Shown: piece after piece, positions 8,377 through 16,320 of the stretch
Position numbering within the stretch: the stretch's first letter is position 1
How the letters are laid out: every line of letters starts with the position of its first letter
Assembly: GCA_020249145.1 (NCBI GenBank)
Contig: JADCGF010000007.1
Coordinates: forward strand, 285,856-349,855
Direction: 5' to 3'
Length of the DNA stretch: 64,000 nucleotides
Origin: Roseomonas sp.
GTDB lineage: Bacteria > Pseudomonadota > Alphaproteobacteria > Acetobacterales > Acetobacteraceae
The notes under the pieces: model-generated
The model's database searches: none
Seen by the model: the letters and a program-made list of their open reading frames with translations, nothing else
Told to the model about the DNA's origin: nothing
Program-made: the position numbers and the translations under genes

Positions 8377-8723
8377 CACGCGTAAAGCCCCCAAGCCGCG
8401 CGGATGCCGAAAGCGGCAGTCAGCAGCCCAATCCCAAGCCAGCAGAAATCAAGGGCTCGCCCGCGCCAGCCCAGCGTTTCAGCCGCGATATTGCGCAACC
8501 CAATCGCGCCATGCAGCCCGGCAGCAAGTGCGAACACCACATAAAAGCCAAGCCAGGCTTCAGAACCTTGGGTGCGCGCCAGAATCTCCCGCGCGGAAAG
8601 CCCTCCCTGCACCGCGCTGATGATGGTGATCAGATGCACCAGCACCGCAAGCGCCAGGATCATGGCGGTGATGCGCTGCGCCACCCAAAGATGCGCCTGC
8701 CCGCGCGCGGCCCTGTCAGCCAT
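8376..8723 (-). CDS. Second membrane-anchor subunit (SdhD/FrdD-like)
   Basis: A 115-residue protein with three transmembrane helices (residues ~16-40, 58-82, 90-112). The first contains RITAMILALAVLVHLITII and the second contains a GLHGAIGLRNI His, both typical of small anchor subunits of succinate:quinone oxidoreductases. It overlaps the FeS-subunit gene upstream by 8 bases and the SdhC-like gene downstream by the ATGA junction. Order FeS, anchor, anchor, then unrelated genes, with the flavoprotein last, is not the canonical sdhCDAB order. Confidence 0.75.
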   Translation of the reverse strand: MADRAARGQAHLWVAQRITAMILALAVLVHLITIISAVQGGLSAREILARTQGSEAWLGFYVVFALAAGLHGAIGLRNIAAETLGWRGRALDFCWLGIGLLTAAFGIRAAWGLYA

Positions 8724-9453
8724 GGCGCTTGCCGCCGAACAGGCTTTCCCAAAACAAAGTCCGCTTCAGCCCGGCAATGGCGCCCGATGGGTCAATCTGT
8801 TTTGGGCAGCGTTCCGTGCAGGAACGGGTGGAATGGCAGGAATGGCAGCCCGCATCGCCCGCTACCGCATCCAGTCTTTCGCCGCGCGCGCCATCACGCG
8901 CATCATTCACCAAAGTCCAGGCGCGGTTGAGTGCCGCTGGCCCCAGGTAATCGCCATTCCAGGCCACAACATCACATGAAGCGTAGCAAACGGCGCAGCC
9001 AATGCATTCAATGCCGGCATCGGCTTCCTGACGCGCCTTGCTACCGGGGGCCACCACGGCAAATTCATCCGGCACGGCGCCATCCGGCGCGTCCTTCGGT
9101 TGAAAAAACCCTTGCGCGCGCTGCCATTTGTCGAAGAAGGGCGCGAGGTCCGCGGCCAGGTCGCGGATCACCGGCAGATTGGCCAAGGGGCGCAATTCCA
9201 GCGCGCCATCGGCCCCCGCCACTTTCCGCACATGCGTCCGGCAGGTCCAGCGCGCGCGGCCATTCACTGTCATGGCGCAGGACCCGCACATGCCAACGCG
9301 GCAGGCGAAGCGATAGGCAAGGCTTGGGTCAATTTCGCGCTGGATATGCGTCACCACATCCAACACCGTCTGGTTATCCCGCGCCGGCACATCATAGCGC
9401 GCAAAACCGCCCGCTTCCTCGCCACGCCAGACACTGACCTTGAGCTGTTCCAT
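8716..9453 (-). CDS. Fumarate reductase/succinate dehydrogenase-like iron-sulfur subunit
   Basis: A 245-residue FeS protein with all three clusters of the family. The [2Fe-2S] ligands are in CRVGMCGSC plus the Cys of WTCRTH; the [4Fe-4S] ligands in CIGCAVCYASC; and the [3Fe-4S] ligands in CHSTRSCTERCPKQIDP, with an additional Cys just before (GCHSC). I start it at the ATG at 9453 (MEQLKVSVWRG), because longer upstream reading is not protein-like. It is the first gene of the eight-gene operon and lies 72 bases from the divergent ThDP enzyme gene. Confidence 0.9.
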   Translation of the reverse strand: MEQLKVSVWRGEEAGGFARYDVPARDNQTVLDVVTHIQREIDPSLAYRFACRVGMCGSCAMTVNGRARWTCRTHVRKVAGADGALELRPLANLPVIRDLAADLAPFFDKWQRAQGFFQPKDAPDGAVPDEFAVVAPGSKARQEADAGIECIGCAVCYASCDVVAWNGDYLGPAALNRAWTLVNDARDGARGERLDAVAGDAGCHSCHSTRSCTERCPKQIDPSGAIAGLKRTLFWESLFGGKRHG

Positions 9454-9472
9454 AAGCCCAAGACTAAGGCCA

Positions 9473-9489
9473 CTGGACAGCCTGTCCAG
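9473..9489. promoter_or_regulatory. Perfect palindrome in a divergent promoter region
   Basis: CTGGACAG-C-CTGTCCAG is a perfect 8+1+8 inverted repeat. It sits in the middle of the 72-base gap between the divergent fumarate reductase-like operon and the ThDP enzyme gene. That position and symmetry are what a dimeric repressor or activator operator would show. No regulator gene is adjacent. Confidence 0.55.
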
Positions 9490-9525
9490 CCCATGGCCTG
9501 CTGAACGCAACAGGAGGAAGCAGGC

Positions 9526-11154
9526 ATGGAACAACGCGGGGCGGATATTCTGGTGGCGGCGCTGAAGCAGGCCGGAATCAGCCGCATTTTCACCCTTTCG
9601 GGCAACCACATCATGACGATTTTCGATGCGCTGCTCGGTAGCGGGATCGAGATTGTGCATACCCGCCAGGAAGCCGCCGCGGTGCATATGGCCGATGCCT
9701 GGGCAAGGTTGACCGGCGAAGTAGGGGTCGCGATGGTGACCGGCGGCCAGGGCCATACCAATGCCATCGCCGCGCTGCCTACCGCGATGGCTGGCGAGGT
9801 GCCGGTGCTGCTGCTTTCCGGCCATGCGCCCTTGCGCGAATTGGGCATGGGCAGTTTCCAGGAAATGCGCCAGGCCGATATGGCCGAGCCGCTGACAAAG
9901 CTTTCCTTCACCGCATCAACTACCGCAGCGATTGGCGCCGATCTGGCGCGCGCCTTTCGTGTGGCGCGATCGGGTCGGCCTGGCCCGGTGCATCTCAGCC
10001 TGCCCACGGATTTGATGGATGCGCGCATCGCTGGCCCCGCCTTGCCGGAAGCGAGCGCCTTTACCGCCGAGCCCATGCCCTTGGGCGTTGAAGCGGCTCA
10101 GGCGATTGCAGGTATGATCGCCGGCGCGGCGCGGCCTGTGATCCTGGCGCCACCCGCCCTGTGCACCCCGCGCGGCAAGCCGATTCTGGAAGCGCTCAGC
10201 CGCGCGGCAGGCCTGCCGGTGATCCCCATGGAAAGCCCGCGTGGGCTGAATGATCCATCGCTTGGCGCCTATGCCGGCGTGCTGGCGGAGGCGGATTTGG
10301 TGGTGTTGCTGGGCAAGGCTTTGGATTTCTCGCTCCGCTTTGGCCGCGCGCCGGGGATTTCGGCGGAAGCGCGCTTTATCCAGATTGAACCCGATCCCCA
10401 GGTCATAGCCCGCGCTGCCCGCGCCTTGCCGGGGCGGATTGCCTTGGCGGCGGTGGCAAGTTCGGCGGAGGCGACCGAAGCCCTGACCCTCGCCATGAAA
10501 CCCCATGCCAATCAGGCCTGGGCAGCGCGATTGGCCGAAGCGCTTGCCTTCCGCCCACCGGCTTGGGCGGCGCTTGCCGAAGCCAGCGGCGCGCCGATCC
10601 ACCCCGCGACTCTGTTTCAGGCCGCCAAGCCCTTTCTTGAACAAGGCGCGGATGCCGTGCTGATCAGCGATGGCGGGGAAATCGGCCAATGGGCGCAGGC
10701 GATCCTCTCAGCGCCAATGCGGATCATCAATGGCCTGGCCGGCGCCATCGGGCCTTCCATACCCTTCGCCATGGCAGCGCGCGCTGCGAAGCCGGATGCG
10801 CGCATCATGGCCGTTTTGGGCGATGGCACTTTTGGCTTTCACATGGCGGAGTTTGATACCGCCTGCCGCCACAAGCTGCCCTTCGTCGCCATTGTTGGCA
10901 ATGATTCCCGCTGGAACGCGGAATATGAAATCCAGAAGCGCGATTACGGCGCCAATCGCACCCATGGCTGCGAATTGGCCCCCGGCACGCGGTATGATCT
11001 GGTGGCGGTGGCGCTGGGTGGGCATGGTGAATATGTCACCAAAGCTGAGGAGATTGCGCCCGCGCTGGAACGCGCCTTTGCCTCCGGCAAGCCCGCTTGC
11101 GTGAATGTGGTGATTGAAGGTCAGCCGGCACCCAATATCAGGATGGGAGGGTGA
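9526..11154 (+). CDS. Thiamine diphosphate-dependent enzyme, acetolactate synthase-like
   Basis: A 542-residue protein with the three domains of the decarboxylase/acetohydroxyacid synthase superfamily. The Pyr domain carries the catalytic Glu in HTRQEAAAVHMADAWAR; a central domain follows; the PP domain carries the ThDP-Mg motif GDGTFGFHMAEFDTA...GND. RBS AGGAGG is about 9 bases before the start. Typical members decarboxylate 2-oxo acids, cleave oxalyl-CoA or make acetohydroxy acids; the substrate is unknown here. It lacks a nearby small regulatory subunit, which argues against IlvB. Divergence from the fumarate reductase-like operon across a shared palindrome suggests joint regulation. Confidence 0.83.
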   Translation: MEQRGADILVAALKQAGISRIFTLSGNHIMTIFDALLGSGIEIVHTRQEAAAVHMADAWARLTGEVGVAMVTGGQGHTNAIAALPTAMAGEVPVLLLSGHAPLRELGMGSFQEMRQADMAEPLTKLSFTASTTAAIGADLARAFRVARSGRPGPVHLSLPTDLMDARIAGPALPEASAFTAEPMPLGVEAAQAIAGMIAGAARPVILAPPALCTPRGKPILEALSRAAGLPVIPMESPRGLNDPSLGAYAGVLAEADLVVLLGKALDFSLRFGRAPGISAEARFIQIEPDPQVIARAARALPGRIALAAVASSAEATEALTLAMKPHANQAWAARLAEALAFRPPAWAALAEASGAPIHPATLFQAAKPFLEQGADAVLISDGGEIGQWAQAILSAPMRIINGLAGAIGPSIPFAMAARAAKPDARIMAVLGDGTFGFHMAEFDTACRHKLPFVAIVGNDSRWNAEYEIQKRDYGANRTHGCELAPGTRYDLVAVALGGHGEYVTKAEEIAPALERAFASGKPACVNVVIEGQPAPNIRMGG

Positions 11155-11159
11155 TCCCT

Positions 11160-11199
11160 TCAGAGGGCCGACTGATTCCACTTGGCCTGAAAATGCTCA
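11160..11199 (-). repeat. Degenerate copy of the hairpin repeat (element A)
   Basis: Read on the minus strand from 11199 it begins GAGCATTTTCAGGCCAAGTG-GAATCA, the left half of the element found at 15254 and 19421. The right arm has diverged but can still pair in part (GGCC/GGCC, TTCAG/CTGAA). The TGA stop of the aldolase gene (11199-11197) overlaps the element start (TGAGC), as at the rnd copy. It fills the gap between two convergent genes. Confidence 0.6.
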
Positions 11200-11838
11200 A
11201 CCCCGCCCATACCCCGCGAAATGCGCCGCCGCTTGCGCCAATTCCGCTTCCGTCAGCAACATGGGCTTTAGCCCCGCTGCCAATAGATCGAGATATTGCC
11301 CCGCGAGGTTTTCCACCTCCAAGGCCAGCGCATGGGCGCCAGCCAGTGTCTCGCCCGTGGCGACAACGCCATGATTGGCGAGCAGTGCGGCCCGCCGCCC
11401 CGCCATGGCGCTGAGCGCATTTTCCGCCAGCGCCTGCGTGCCGGCGGTGGCGTGGTCAGCGCAGGCAATCGGCCCTCCCGCCAGCAGCACCATGTAATGC
11501 AAGGGCGGAATGCCCTTGCGCGCACAGGAAAGCGCGGTGGCGCGCGGCGAATGCGTATGCACCACCGCCATCACTTCGGGCCGTGCCGCGTAAATCGCCG
11601 CATGCAGCCGCCATTCGGAAGAAGGCCGATGGGCCGCCTTGCCCATCACCTTCCCATCCATCGCGGTTGCCACCAGATCATCCGCGCTGCTGCGCGCATA
11701 AGCGAGGCCAGCAGGCGTGATGATGAAGCCCTTGCCATCGCGCGCCGATACATTGCCGGATTTGGAGGGCATCATCCCCGCCTGATCAAGCGCCTGCGCG
11801 ATGCGCAGAATCTCCCGCTTCGTCTCAGCGCGGGTCAC
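11197..11838 (-). CDS. Class II aldolase/adducin-family protein
   Basis: A 213-residue protein of the fuculose-1-phosphate aldolase family. The zinc-binding His pair is visible in VVHTHSPRATAL, with a further candidate in ANHGVVATG; the phosphate-binding SGNVSARD loop is near residue 27. Such enzymes cleave or decarboxylate sugar phosphates or oxo-tetronate phosphates. Its start overlaps the upstream UxaA-like gene by four bases (ATGA), so it acts in the same sugar-acid pathway. The sugar specificity cannot be read. Confidence 0.85.
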   Translation of the reverse strand: MTRAETKREILRIAQALDQAGMMPSKSGNVSARDGKGFIITPAGLAYARSSADDLVATAMDGKVMGKAAHRPSSEWRLHAAIYAARPEVMAVVHTHSPRATALSCARKGIPPLHYMVLLAGGPIACADHATAGTQALAENALSAMAGRRAALLANHGVVATGETLAGAHALALEVENLAGQYLDLLAAGLKPMLLTEAELAQAAAHFAGYGRG

Positions 11839-13370
11839 ATGGTGGCTCCCAGCATCCAGGGCGCGAATTCCTGCGCGCCGAAGCCAAGTGCTTCGCTTTT
11901 GGTGGGCTCGCCGGAAGCGGTGCGCAGCATCAGATCAAAAATACGCTCACCGCATGCCTGCACGCTTTCGCCACCCGTCAGCACCGTGCCGCAATTGATA
12001 TCCATATCTTCGGCCAGCCGATCATACATGGTGGTATTGGTGGCAAGCTTGATGGAAGGCGCAGGCTTCATGCCGAAAACGCTGCCGCGCCCGGTCGTGA
12101 AGCAGACCAGATTGGCCCCACCCGCCACCTGGCCCGTGGCACCCACCGGGTCATAGCCAGGCGTGTCCATGAACACGAAACCCTTGGCGGTGACGGGTTC
12201 GGCATAGCGATAAACCTCCACCAGATTGGTGGTGCCGGCCTTGGCCATGGCGCCAAGTGATTTTTCCAGAATGGTCGTGAGCCCGCCTGCCTTATTGCCC
12301 GGCGATGGGTTGGCATTCATCTCGGCCCCTTGGCGCGCTGTGTAGTCTTCCCACCAATGCATCACATCAACAAGTTTCTGGCCCACTTCACGGGAGGTCG
12401 CGCGGCGCGTCAGCAAATGCTCCGCGCCATAAGTCTCAGGGCTTTCGGAAAGGATCACGGTGCCGCCATGGCGCACCAGCAAATCAGAAGCAGCACCCAA
12501 GGCAGGATTGGCGGTGATGCCGGAATAGCCATCCGAACCGCCGCATTGCAAAGCCACGCAAAGTTCTGAAGCAGGCACGGCTTCGCGTTTGGCGGTGTTG
12601 GATTCCGCCAGCACTTCCTTCACGAAATCTATGCCCTTCATCACGGTCACGCGCGCGCCAGCATCCTGGATGTCCATGCTGCGCAGCCGCCCGGTCAGGC
12701 GCTGTTCTTCCAGCATGGGGCCAAGCTGATTCACTTCACAGCCAAGGCCAATCGCAATCACATGCGAAAAATTCGCATGTCGCGCGAAGCCCGCCAAGGT
12801 GCGGCGCAACACGCGCAGCGGTTCATCCATGGTCATGCCGCAGCCGGTCTTATGCGTCAGCGCCACCACGCCATCCACATTTCCCCATGCCGATAGCGGA
12901 TCATCGCCGGTGATTGGGTTTTTCTCAAACTGCCGCGCAATCAATTCCGCAACATGGGCGGAACAATTCACCGAAGTGATGATGCCGATGTAATTGCGCG
13001 TTGCCACTCGGCCATCGGCGCGACGAATGCCCATGAAGCTGGCCGGCACATCGACATAATCAGTCGGTTTCGCATCCTGCCCCCAGGCGTAATCCCGCGC
13101 GAAATCGCCCATTTCGCAATTATGCGTATGCACCCAGGCGCCGGGTTCAATCGCATCCGTGGCAAAGCCAATGATCTGGCCATAGCGGCGAATGGGCTCA
13201 CCCTTCGCATGCGGGCGGATCGCGACCTTATGGCCAGGCGGGATGCGCCTTTCGCCCACGCTGATGCCGGGCGCCACTTCGGTCCCCGGCGTCAGCGGAA
13301 TGCGTGCAATCACCACACCATCACCGGCGTGAAGGCGGATAACAGATGGCAGGGCAATGGTGCTGGACAT
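11835..13370 (-). CDS. UxaA/GarD-family sugar-acid dehydratase (altronate dehydratase-like)
   Basis: A 511-residue protein with an N-terminal SAF domain (residues ~1-95, beginning MSSTIALPSVIRLHAGDGVVIARIPL) and the long C-terminal D-galactarate/altronate dehydratase domain (NYIGIITSVNCSAHV, THKTGCGM, LGCEVNQ, LQCGGSDGYSGITANPALGAASD). The family dehydrates aldonic or aldaric acids using iron. It is the first gene of a two-gene operon with a class II aldolase. Without a dedicated kinase or dehydrogenase nearby the sugar acid is unclear, so I give no gene symbol. Confidence 0.9.
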   Translation of the reverse strand: MSSTIALPSVIRLHAGDGVVIARIPLTPGTEVAPGISVGERRIPPGHKVAIRPHAKGEPIRRYGQIIGFATDAIEPGAWVHTHNCEMGDFARDYAWGQDAKPTDYVDVPASFMGIRRADGRVATRNYIGIITSVNCSAHVAELIARQFEKNPITGDDPLSAWGNVDGVVALTHKTGCGMTMDEPLRVLRRTLAGFARHANFSHVIAIGLGCEVNQLGPMLEEQRLTGRLRSMDIQDAGARVTVMKGIDFVKEVLAESNTAKREAVPASELCVALQCGGSDGYSGITANPALGAASDLLVRHGGTVILSESPETYGAEHLLTRRATSREVGQKLVDVMHWWEDYTARQGAEMNANPSPGNKAGGLTTILEKSLGAMAKAGTTNLVEVYRYAEPVTAKGFVFMDTPGYDPVGATGQVAGGANLVCFTTGRGSVFGMKPAPSIKLATNTTMYDRLAEDMDINCGTVLTGGESVQACGERIFDLMLRTASGEPTKSEALGFGAQEFAPWMLGATM

Positions 13371-13478
13371 GGGCGCTTCCCTTTGACGAATGATGTGCCC
13401 CTTCTACCCCGTTGCACGCCCCCCGCGCCACCGCCGGGCTTGCGCAAGCCTGCGTGAGGGCGCAATTGAATACCCGAG

Positions 13479-13570
13479 ACACCTGGGGGAGCCCTTTTGG
13501 GGCTGAGAGGCGGGCTTCACCCGCGACCCCTGGAACCTGACCCGGTTCGGACCGGCGTAGGGAAGGGTGC
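13479..13570 (+). promoter_or_regulatory. TPP (thiamine diphosphate) riboswitch
   Basis: The THI-box consensus is clear: CTGAGA at 13503-13508, GGAACCTGA at 13532-13540 and CGTAGGGAA at 13556-13564, with closing pairs CACC/GGTG at the ends. The region 13371-13676 between two divergent genes (306 bases) holds this aptamer and a downstream leader. The leader has a GC hairpin (GCCCC 13595-13599 with GGGGC 13622-13626, inner GCGC/GCGC) followed by a pyrimidine-rich tract, a candidate transcription-terminating expression platform. The regulated gene starts at 13677. Confidence 0.92.
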
Positions 13571-13676
13571 ATCGCCCCTTCGCTCGCGTTTTGCGCCCCA
13601 TGCGCGGGTGCTGGCGCGTGCGGGGCTGAAGCTTCCTCTTTTCCTTGCCTTTTCGCGCCGCATTGGAGGAATGGGG

Positions 13677-15254
13677 ATGCATCGTCGTTCATTTCTGGCC
13701 GCCGCATTCGCGGCACCTTTGGCCGGCCCTGCCTTGGCGCAAACCAGCCGGGCGCGCACGCTGCGCTTCATGCCGCAGGCGGCACTCGCCAATCTGGACC
13801 CGATCTTCAGCCCCAGCACCATCATCACCACGCATGGCTATTGCGTGTTTGACACACTCTATGGCGCCAATCGCGCGCTGCAGCCGCGCCCGCAAATGGC
13901 CGAAGGCCATAGCGTTGAGGATGATGGCAAGCTCGTGAAAATCCGCCTGCGCGATGGCTTGCGCTGGCATGATGGCGAAGCCGTGCGCGCGCAGGATTGT
14001 GTCGCCAGCATCAAGCGCTGGGCGAGCCGCGATGGCTTCGGCCAAATCCTGATGCGCGCGACGGCCGAGCTTTCCACCGCCGATGACCGCACCATCCAAT
14101 TCCGCCTGCATCGGCGCTTCCCCGCGCTGTTTGATGCTTTGGCCAAACCGGGCGCTTCCCCCTGCTTCATGATGCCGGAGCGTATTGCAAGTAATCCCGG
14201 TGATCGTTCACTCGGCCTGGAACACATGATCGGCAGCGGGTCGTGGCGCTTCATTGCCAGTGAGTATGTGCAAGGCAGCCGCAGCCATTATGCGCGGAAT
14301 GAGGCTTACGTGCCGCGTGATGAACCCGCCGAAGCGGCTTCGGGCGGCAAGCGCGTGCATTTCGACAGGTTGGAGATGATCTGGATTCCGGATGGCGGCA
14401 CGGCGGCGGCGGCACTCCGCACCGGGGAGATTGACTGGATCGAATACCCGCTGCCGGATTTGGTGCCGGTGCTGGAACGGGACCGCAATACGCAAACCCA
14501 GATTTATGACCCGAACGGGTTTCTGGGTTTTCTGCGCTTCAATCATCTGCACGCGCCTTTCAATGATGCGCGCGTGCGCCGCGCCATTCGTGATGTGATT
14601 GTGCAATCGGATTTCATGTCGGCGGTGGCACTGCAAGGTGACTGGCAGGAATGCCACGCCATGTTCCCTTGCGGCCTGCCAGGCGTGGTGGAATTCCCGC
14701 CCGCCGCGCGCGGTGAAGCGGCTATGGACCGCGCCCGCGCGGCGTTGCGTGAAGCCGGCTATGCCGGGGAGCCCATTATCCACATTAACCCAAGCGATTT
14801 CCCTGCGGTCACACAACAAGGGCGGCTCACGGTTGAATTGATGCGCAGGCTTGGCGTGAATATGCAGCCCATCGAAGCGGATTGGGCCACCATTCTGGCG
14901 CGGCGCGCCAATCGCAATGCGCCGGCGCAGGGTGGCTGGCATTTGCATAATACCAATGGCCCGGCAGCCACCATCGCCAATCCGGCAGTGAGTTTTGCCA
15001 TACGCATGAATGGGCAAGCCGCCTGGCCAGGCTGGCCCAGCGATGCGGATGCGGAAGCGCAGGTTGAAGCCTGGATCGCCGCGGATGATCAGGCGGCACA
15101 AAACGCAGCAATGCGCCGCTTGCAGGAAATCACTTGGGAATCACTGCCTTTCGCACCGACCGGGCTGTTCCGGCTACGCACTGCCTTCCGGCGCGACCTG
15201 ACGGGCGTACTGCAAGGGCCGAACCCGTTTTTGTGGAACCTGCGACGGGGGTAG
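13677..15254 (+). CDS. ABC transporter substrate-binding protein, family 5 (peptide/nickel type)
   Basis: A 525-residue periplasmic protein with a Tat-like signal (MHRRSFLAAAFAAPLAGPALAQ) and the DppA/OppA fold signatures: LDPIFSPSTIITTHGYCVFDTLY, then DDGKLVKIRLRDGLRWHDGEAVRAQDCVASIKRW. I chose the ATG at 13677 because GGAGGA ends seven bases upstream; the ATG at 13671 is too close. It lies under a TPP riboswitch, so its expression should fall when thiamine is plentiful. No permease or ATPase gene is next to it. Uptake of thiamine, a precursor or a thiamine-containing degradation product is inferred. A hairpin repeat begins at its stop codon. Confidence 0.88.
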   Translation: MHRRSFLAAAFAAPLAGPALAQTSRARTLRFMPQAALANLDPIFSPSTIITTHGYCVFDTLYGANRALQPRPQMAEGHSVEDDGKLVKIRLRDGLRWHDGEAVRAQDCVASIKRWASRDGFGQILMRATAELSTADDRTIQFRLHRRFPALFDALAKPGASPCFMMPERIASNPGDRSLGLEHMIGSGSWRFIASEYVQGSRSHYARNEAYVPRDEPAEAASGGKRVHFDRLEMIWIPDGGTAAAALRTGEIDWIEYPLPDLVPVLERDRNTQTQIYDPNGFLGFLRFNHLHAPFNDARVRRAIRDVIVQSDFMSAVALQGDWQECHAMFPCGLPGVVEFPPAARGEAAMDRARAALREAGYAGEPIIHINPSDFPAVTQQGRLTVELMRRLGVNMQPIEADWATILARRANRNAPAQGGWHLHNTNGPAATIANPAVSFAIRMNGQAAWPGWPSDADAEAQVEAWIAADDQAAQNAAMRRLQEITWESLPFAPTGLFRLRTAFRRDLTGVLQGPNPFLWNLRRG

Positions 15255-15307
15255 AGCGTTTTCAAGCCAAGTGGAATCACTTGGCGGCTCGGAAAACGCG
15301 ACCAAAC
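15254..15307 (+). repeat. Hairpin repeat, element A
   Basis: Two stacked stems: outer GCGTTTTC (15256-15263) with GAAAACGC (15292-15299), inner GCCAAGTG (15266-15273) with CACTTGGC (15278-15285), loop GAAT. The internal loop is asymmetric (AA / GGCTCG), and the tail is GACCAAAC. The TAG stop of the upstream gene forms the start (TAGAGC). The same plan recurs at 19421 and, reversed, at 43628 with different outer-stem bases that still pair. Confidence 0.85.
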
Positions 15308-15311
15308 ATAC

Positions 15312-15374
15312 GGCTAGTGGTGCGCGGGGACGTTCTGGCGACAGGAAAGGTCCGCATCAATCGCACCACTAGGG
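15312..15374 (+). repeat. Long hairpin following element A (element B, copy 1)
   Basis: CTAGTGGTGCG (15314-15324) pairs perfectly over 11 bases with CGCACCACTAG (15362-15372). The loop holds GGAAAGGTC-C-GCAT, shared with the copy at 63252. The linker to element A, CCAAACATACGGC, matches CCAAATATATGGC at the other copy. The whole gap 15255-15379 is filled by elements A and B. Confidence 0.75.
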
Positions 15375-15379
15375 TAGCT

Positions 15380-16225
15380 CTAGCAACCGCCCGGCGCGTC
15401 TTCCAGCCGCACCAGCTTCGCGCGGACGGTGAAGTCGCCGAAATCCATGATCATGTCATTCGCCACGCCATTTTCGAAATAGCGGAGCGAGACTTCATAG
15501 GAAGGGGTGCTGGCCCCGCCGGCCTGTTCCGCATCAGGTTCGAAAAACGCGATACGCATGCGTGATGATCCAAGCGTCGAAAGGCTCGGCGCTTCGGCGA
15601 TAGGCTGCGGCCCCTGCCAGGGCGACAAAAATGTCGTTGTCTGCTGCGCGCCATCGGCGGTGGTGCCATCAAAAATCGGCGCGACCAGCAGGCGCTGGCC
15701 GGCGCGGGCGGCATTCAGCGCGGCGATGGTGTGCGTATTGGGCAACAGCGTCCCCGGCGGGATGGGCAATTCCTTCGCCTCCGGTTCGCTATAGCGCGCG
15801 ACACCGCTGCCATCGGCACCAAGCTCTGCCTGGCCGACGACACGGCTGGAAACCGCGCCTTGCGTCACCTGAACCAGGCTGAAGCGGAGCGTCCGGCCAT
15901 CCATGGATTCCAGCGTCGCGTAATCAGACCCGGTTTCGAGTTCCGTGCCTTCGCGGTTGCGGAGCGTCATGCTGAAGCGCTGGCGCGTGGTCCAGCTTTC
16001 GCAGGCGTCAATCAATTCATAGAGCATGGCCCCGGCAACCTCGACAATGGTCGAGTTTTCCCGCGCCCGATCCAAGCTGAGTTCGTAGACCCCGCGATGG
16101 GAAGCCAGTGCCCGCGCCGTGAGGGGCGCGAGCGGTGCGGCAGCCGGCGGATCCTTCGCCCCCTGGGTCAGGCCAGGGGCGGCGGGCAGGATCAGCGCAA
16201 AGGCAAGAAGGACAGAAAACCGCAT
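15380..16225 (-). CDS. eipB: EipB-family (DUF1849) periplasmic cell-envelope protein
   Basis: A 281-residue protein with a Sec signal (MRFSVLLAFALILPAAPGLTQ) and the EipB/DUF1849 pattern: ALASHRGVYELSLDRARENS, then DACESWTTRQRFSMTL and a C-terminal DFTVRAKLVRLEDAPGGC. EipB of Brucella is a periplasmic spiral beta-sheet protein needed for envelope integrity and holds a conserved disulfide; Cys75 and the final Cys281 are placed to form it here. I start at 16225 because upstream residues are not signal-like. It lies downstream of aspS on the same strand with a 95-base gap that contains a GCCGAT direct repeat, so it may have its own promoter. Confidence 0.87.
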   Translation of the reverse strand: MRFSVLLAFALILPAAPGLTQGAKDPPAAAPLAPLTARALASHRGVYELSLDRARENSTIVEVAGAMLYELIDACESWTTRQRFSMTLRNREGTELETGSDYATLESMDGRTLRFSLVQVTQGAVSSRVVGQAELGADGSGVARYSEPEAKELPIPPGTLLPNTHTIAALNAARAGQRLLVAPIFDGTTADGAQQTTTFLSPWQGPQPIAEAPSLSTLGSSRMRIAFFEPDAEQAGGASTPSYEVSLRYFENGVANDMIMDFGDFTVRAKLVRLEDAPGGC

Positions 16226-16320
16226 CGGAGGCTCCGGGCGGCAGGGGCCGCTTTTGTTTGGTATAGCCGATTTCGGCCGATCAGAATTGATATTTCGCAA
16301 TTAAGTTTCGCGGCGGCGGA

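Noticed and set aside
9526..11154. ilvB (acetolactate synthase large subunit)
   Set aside because: No small subunit gene or isoleucine-valine gene is nearby, and the divergent operon suggests a catabolic role.
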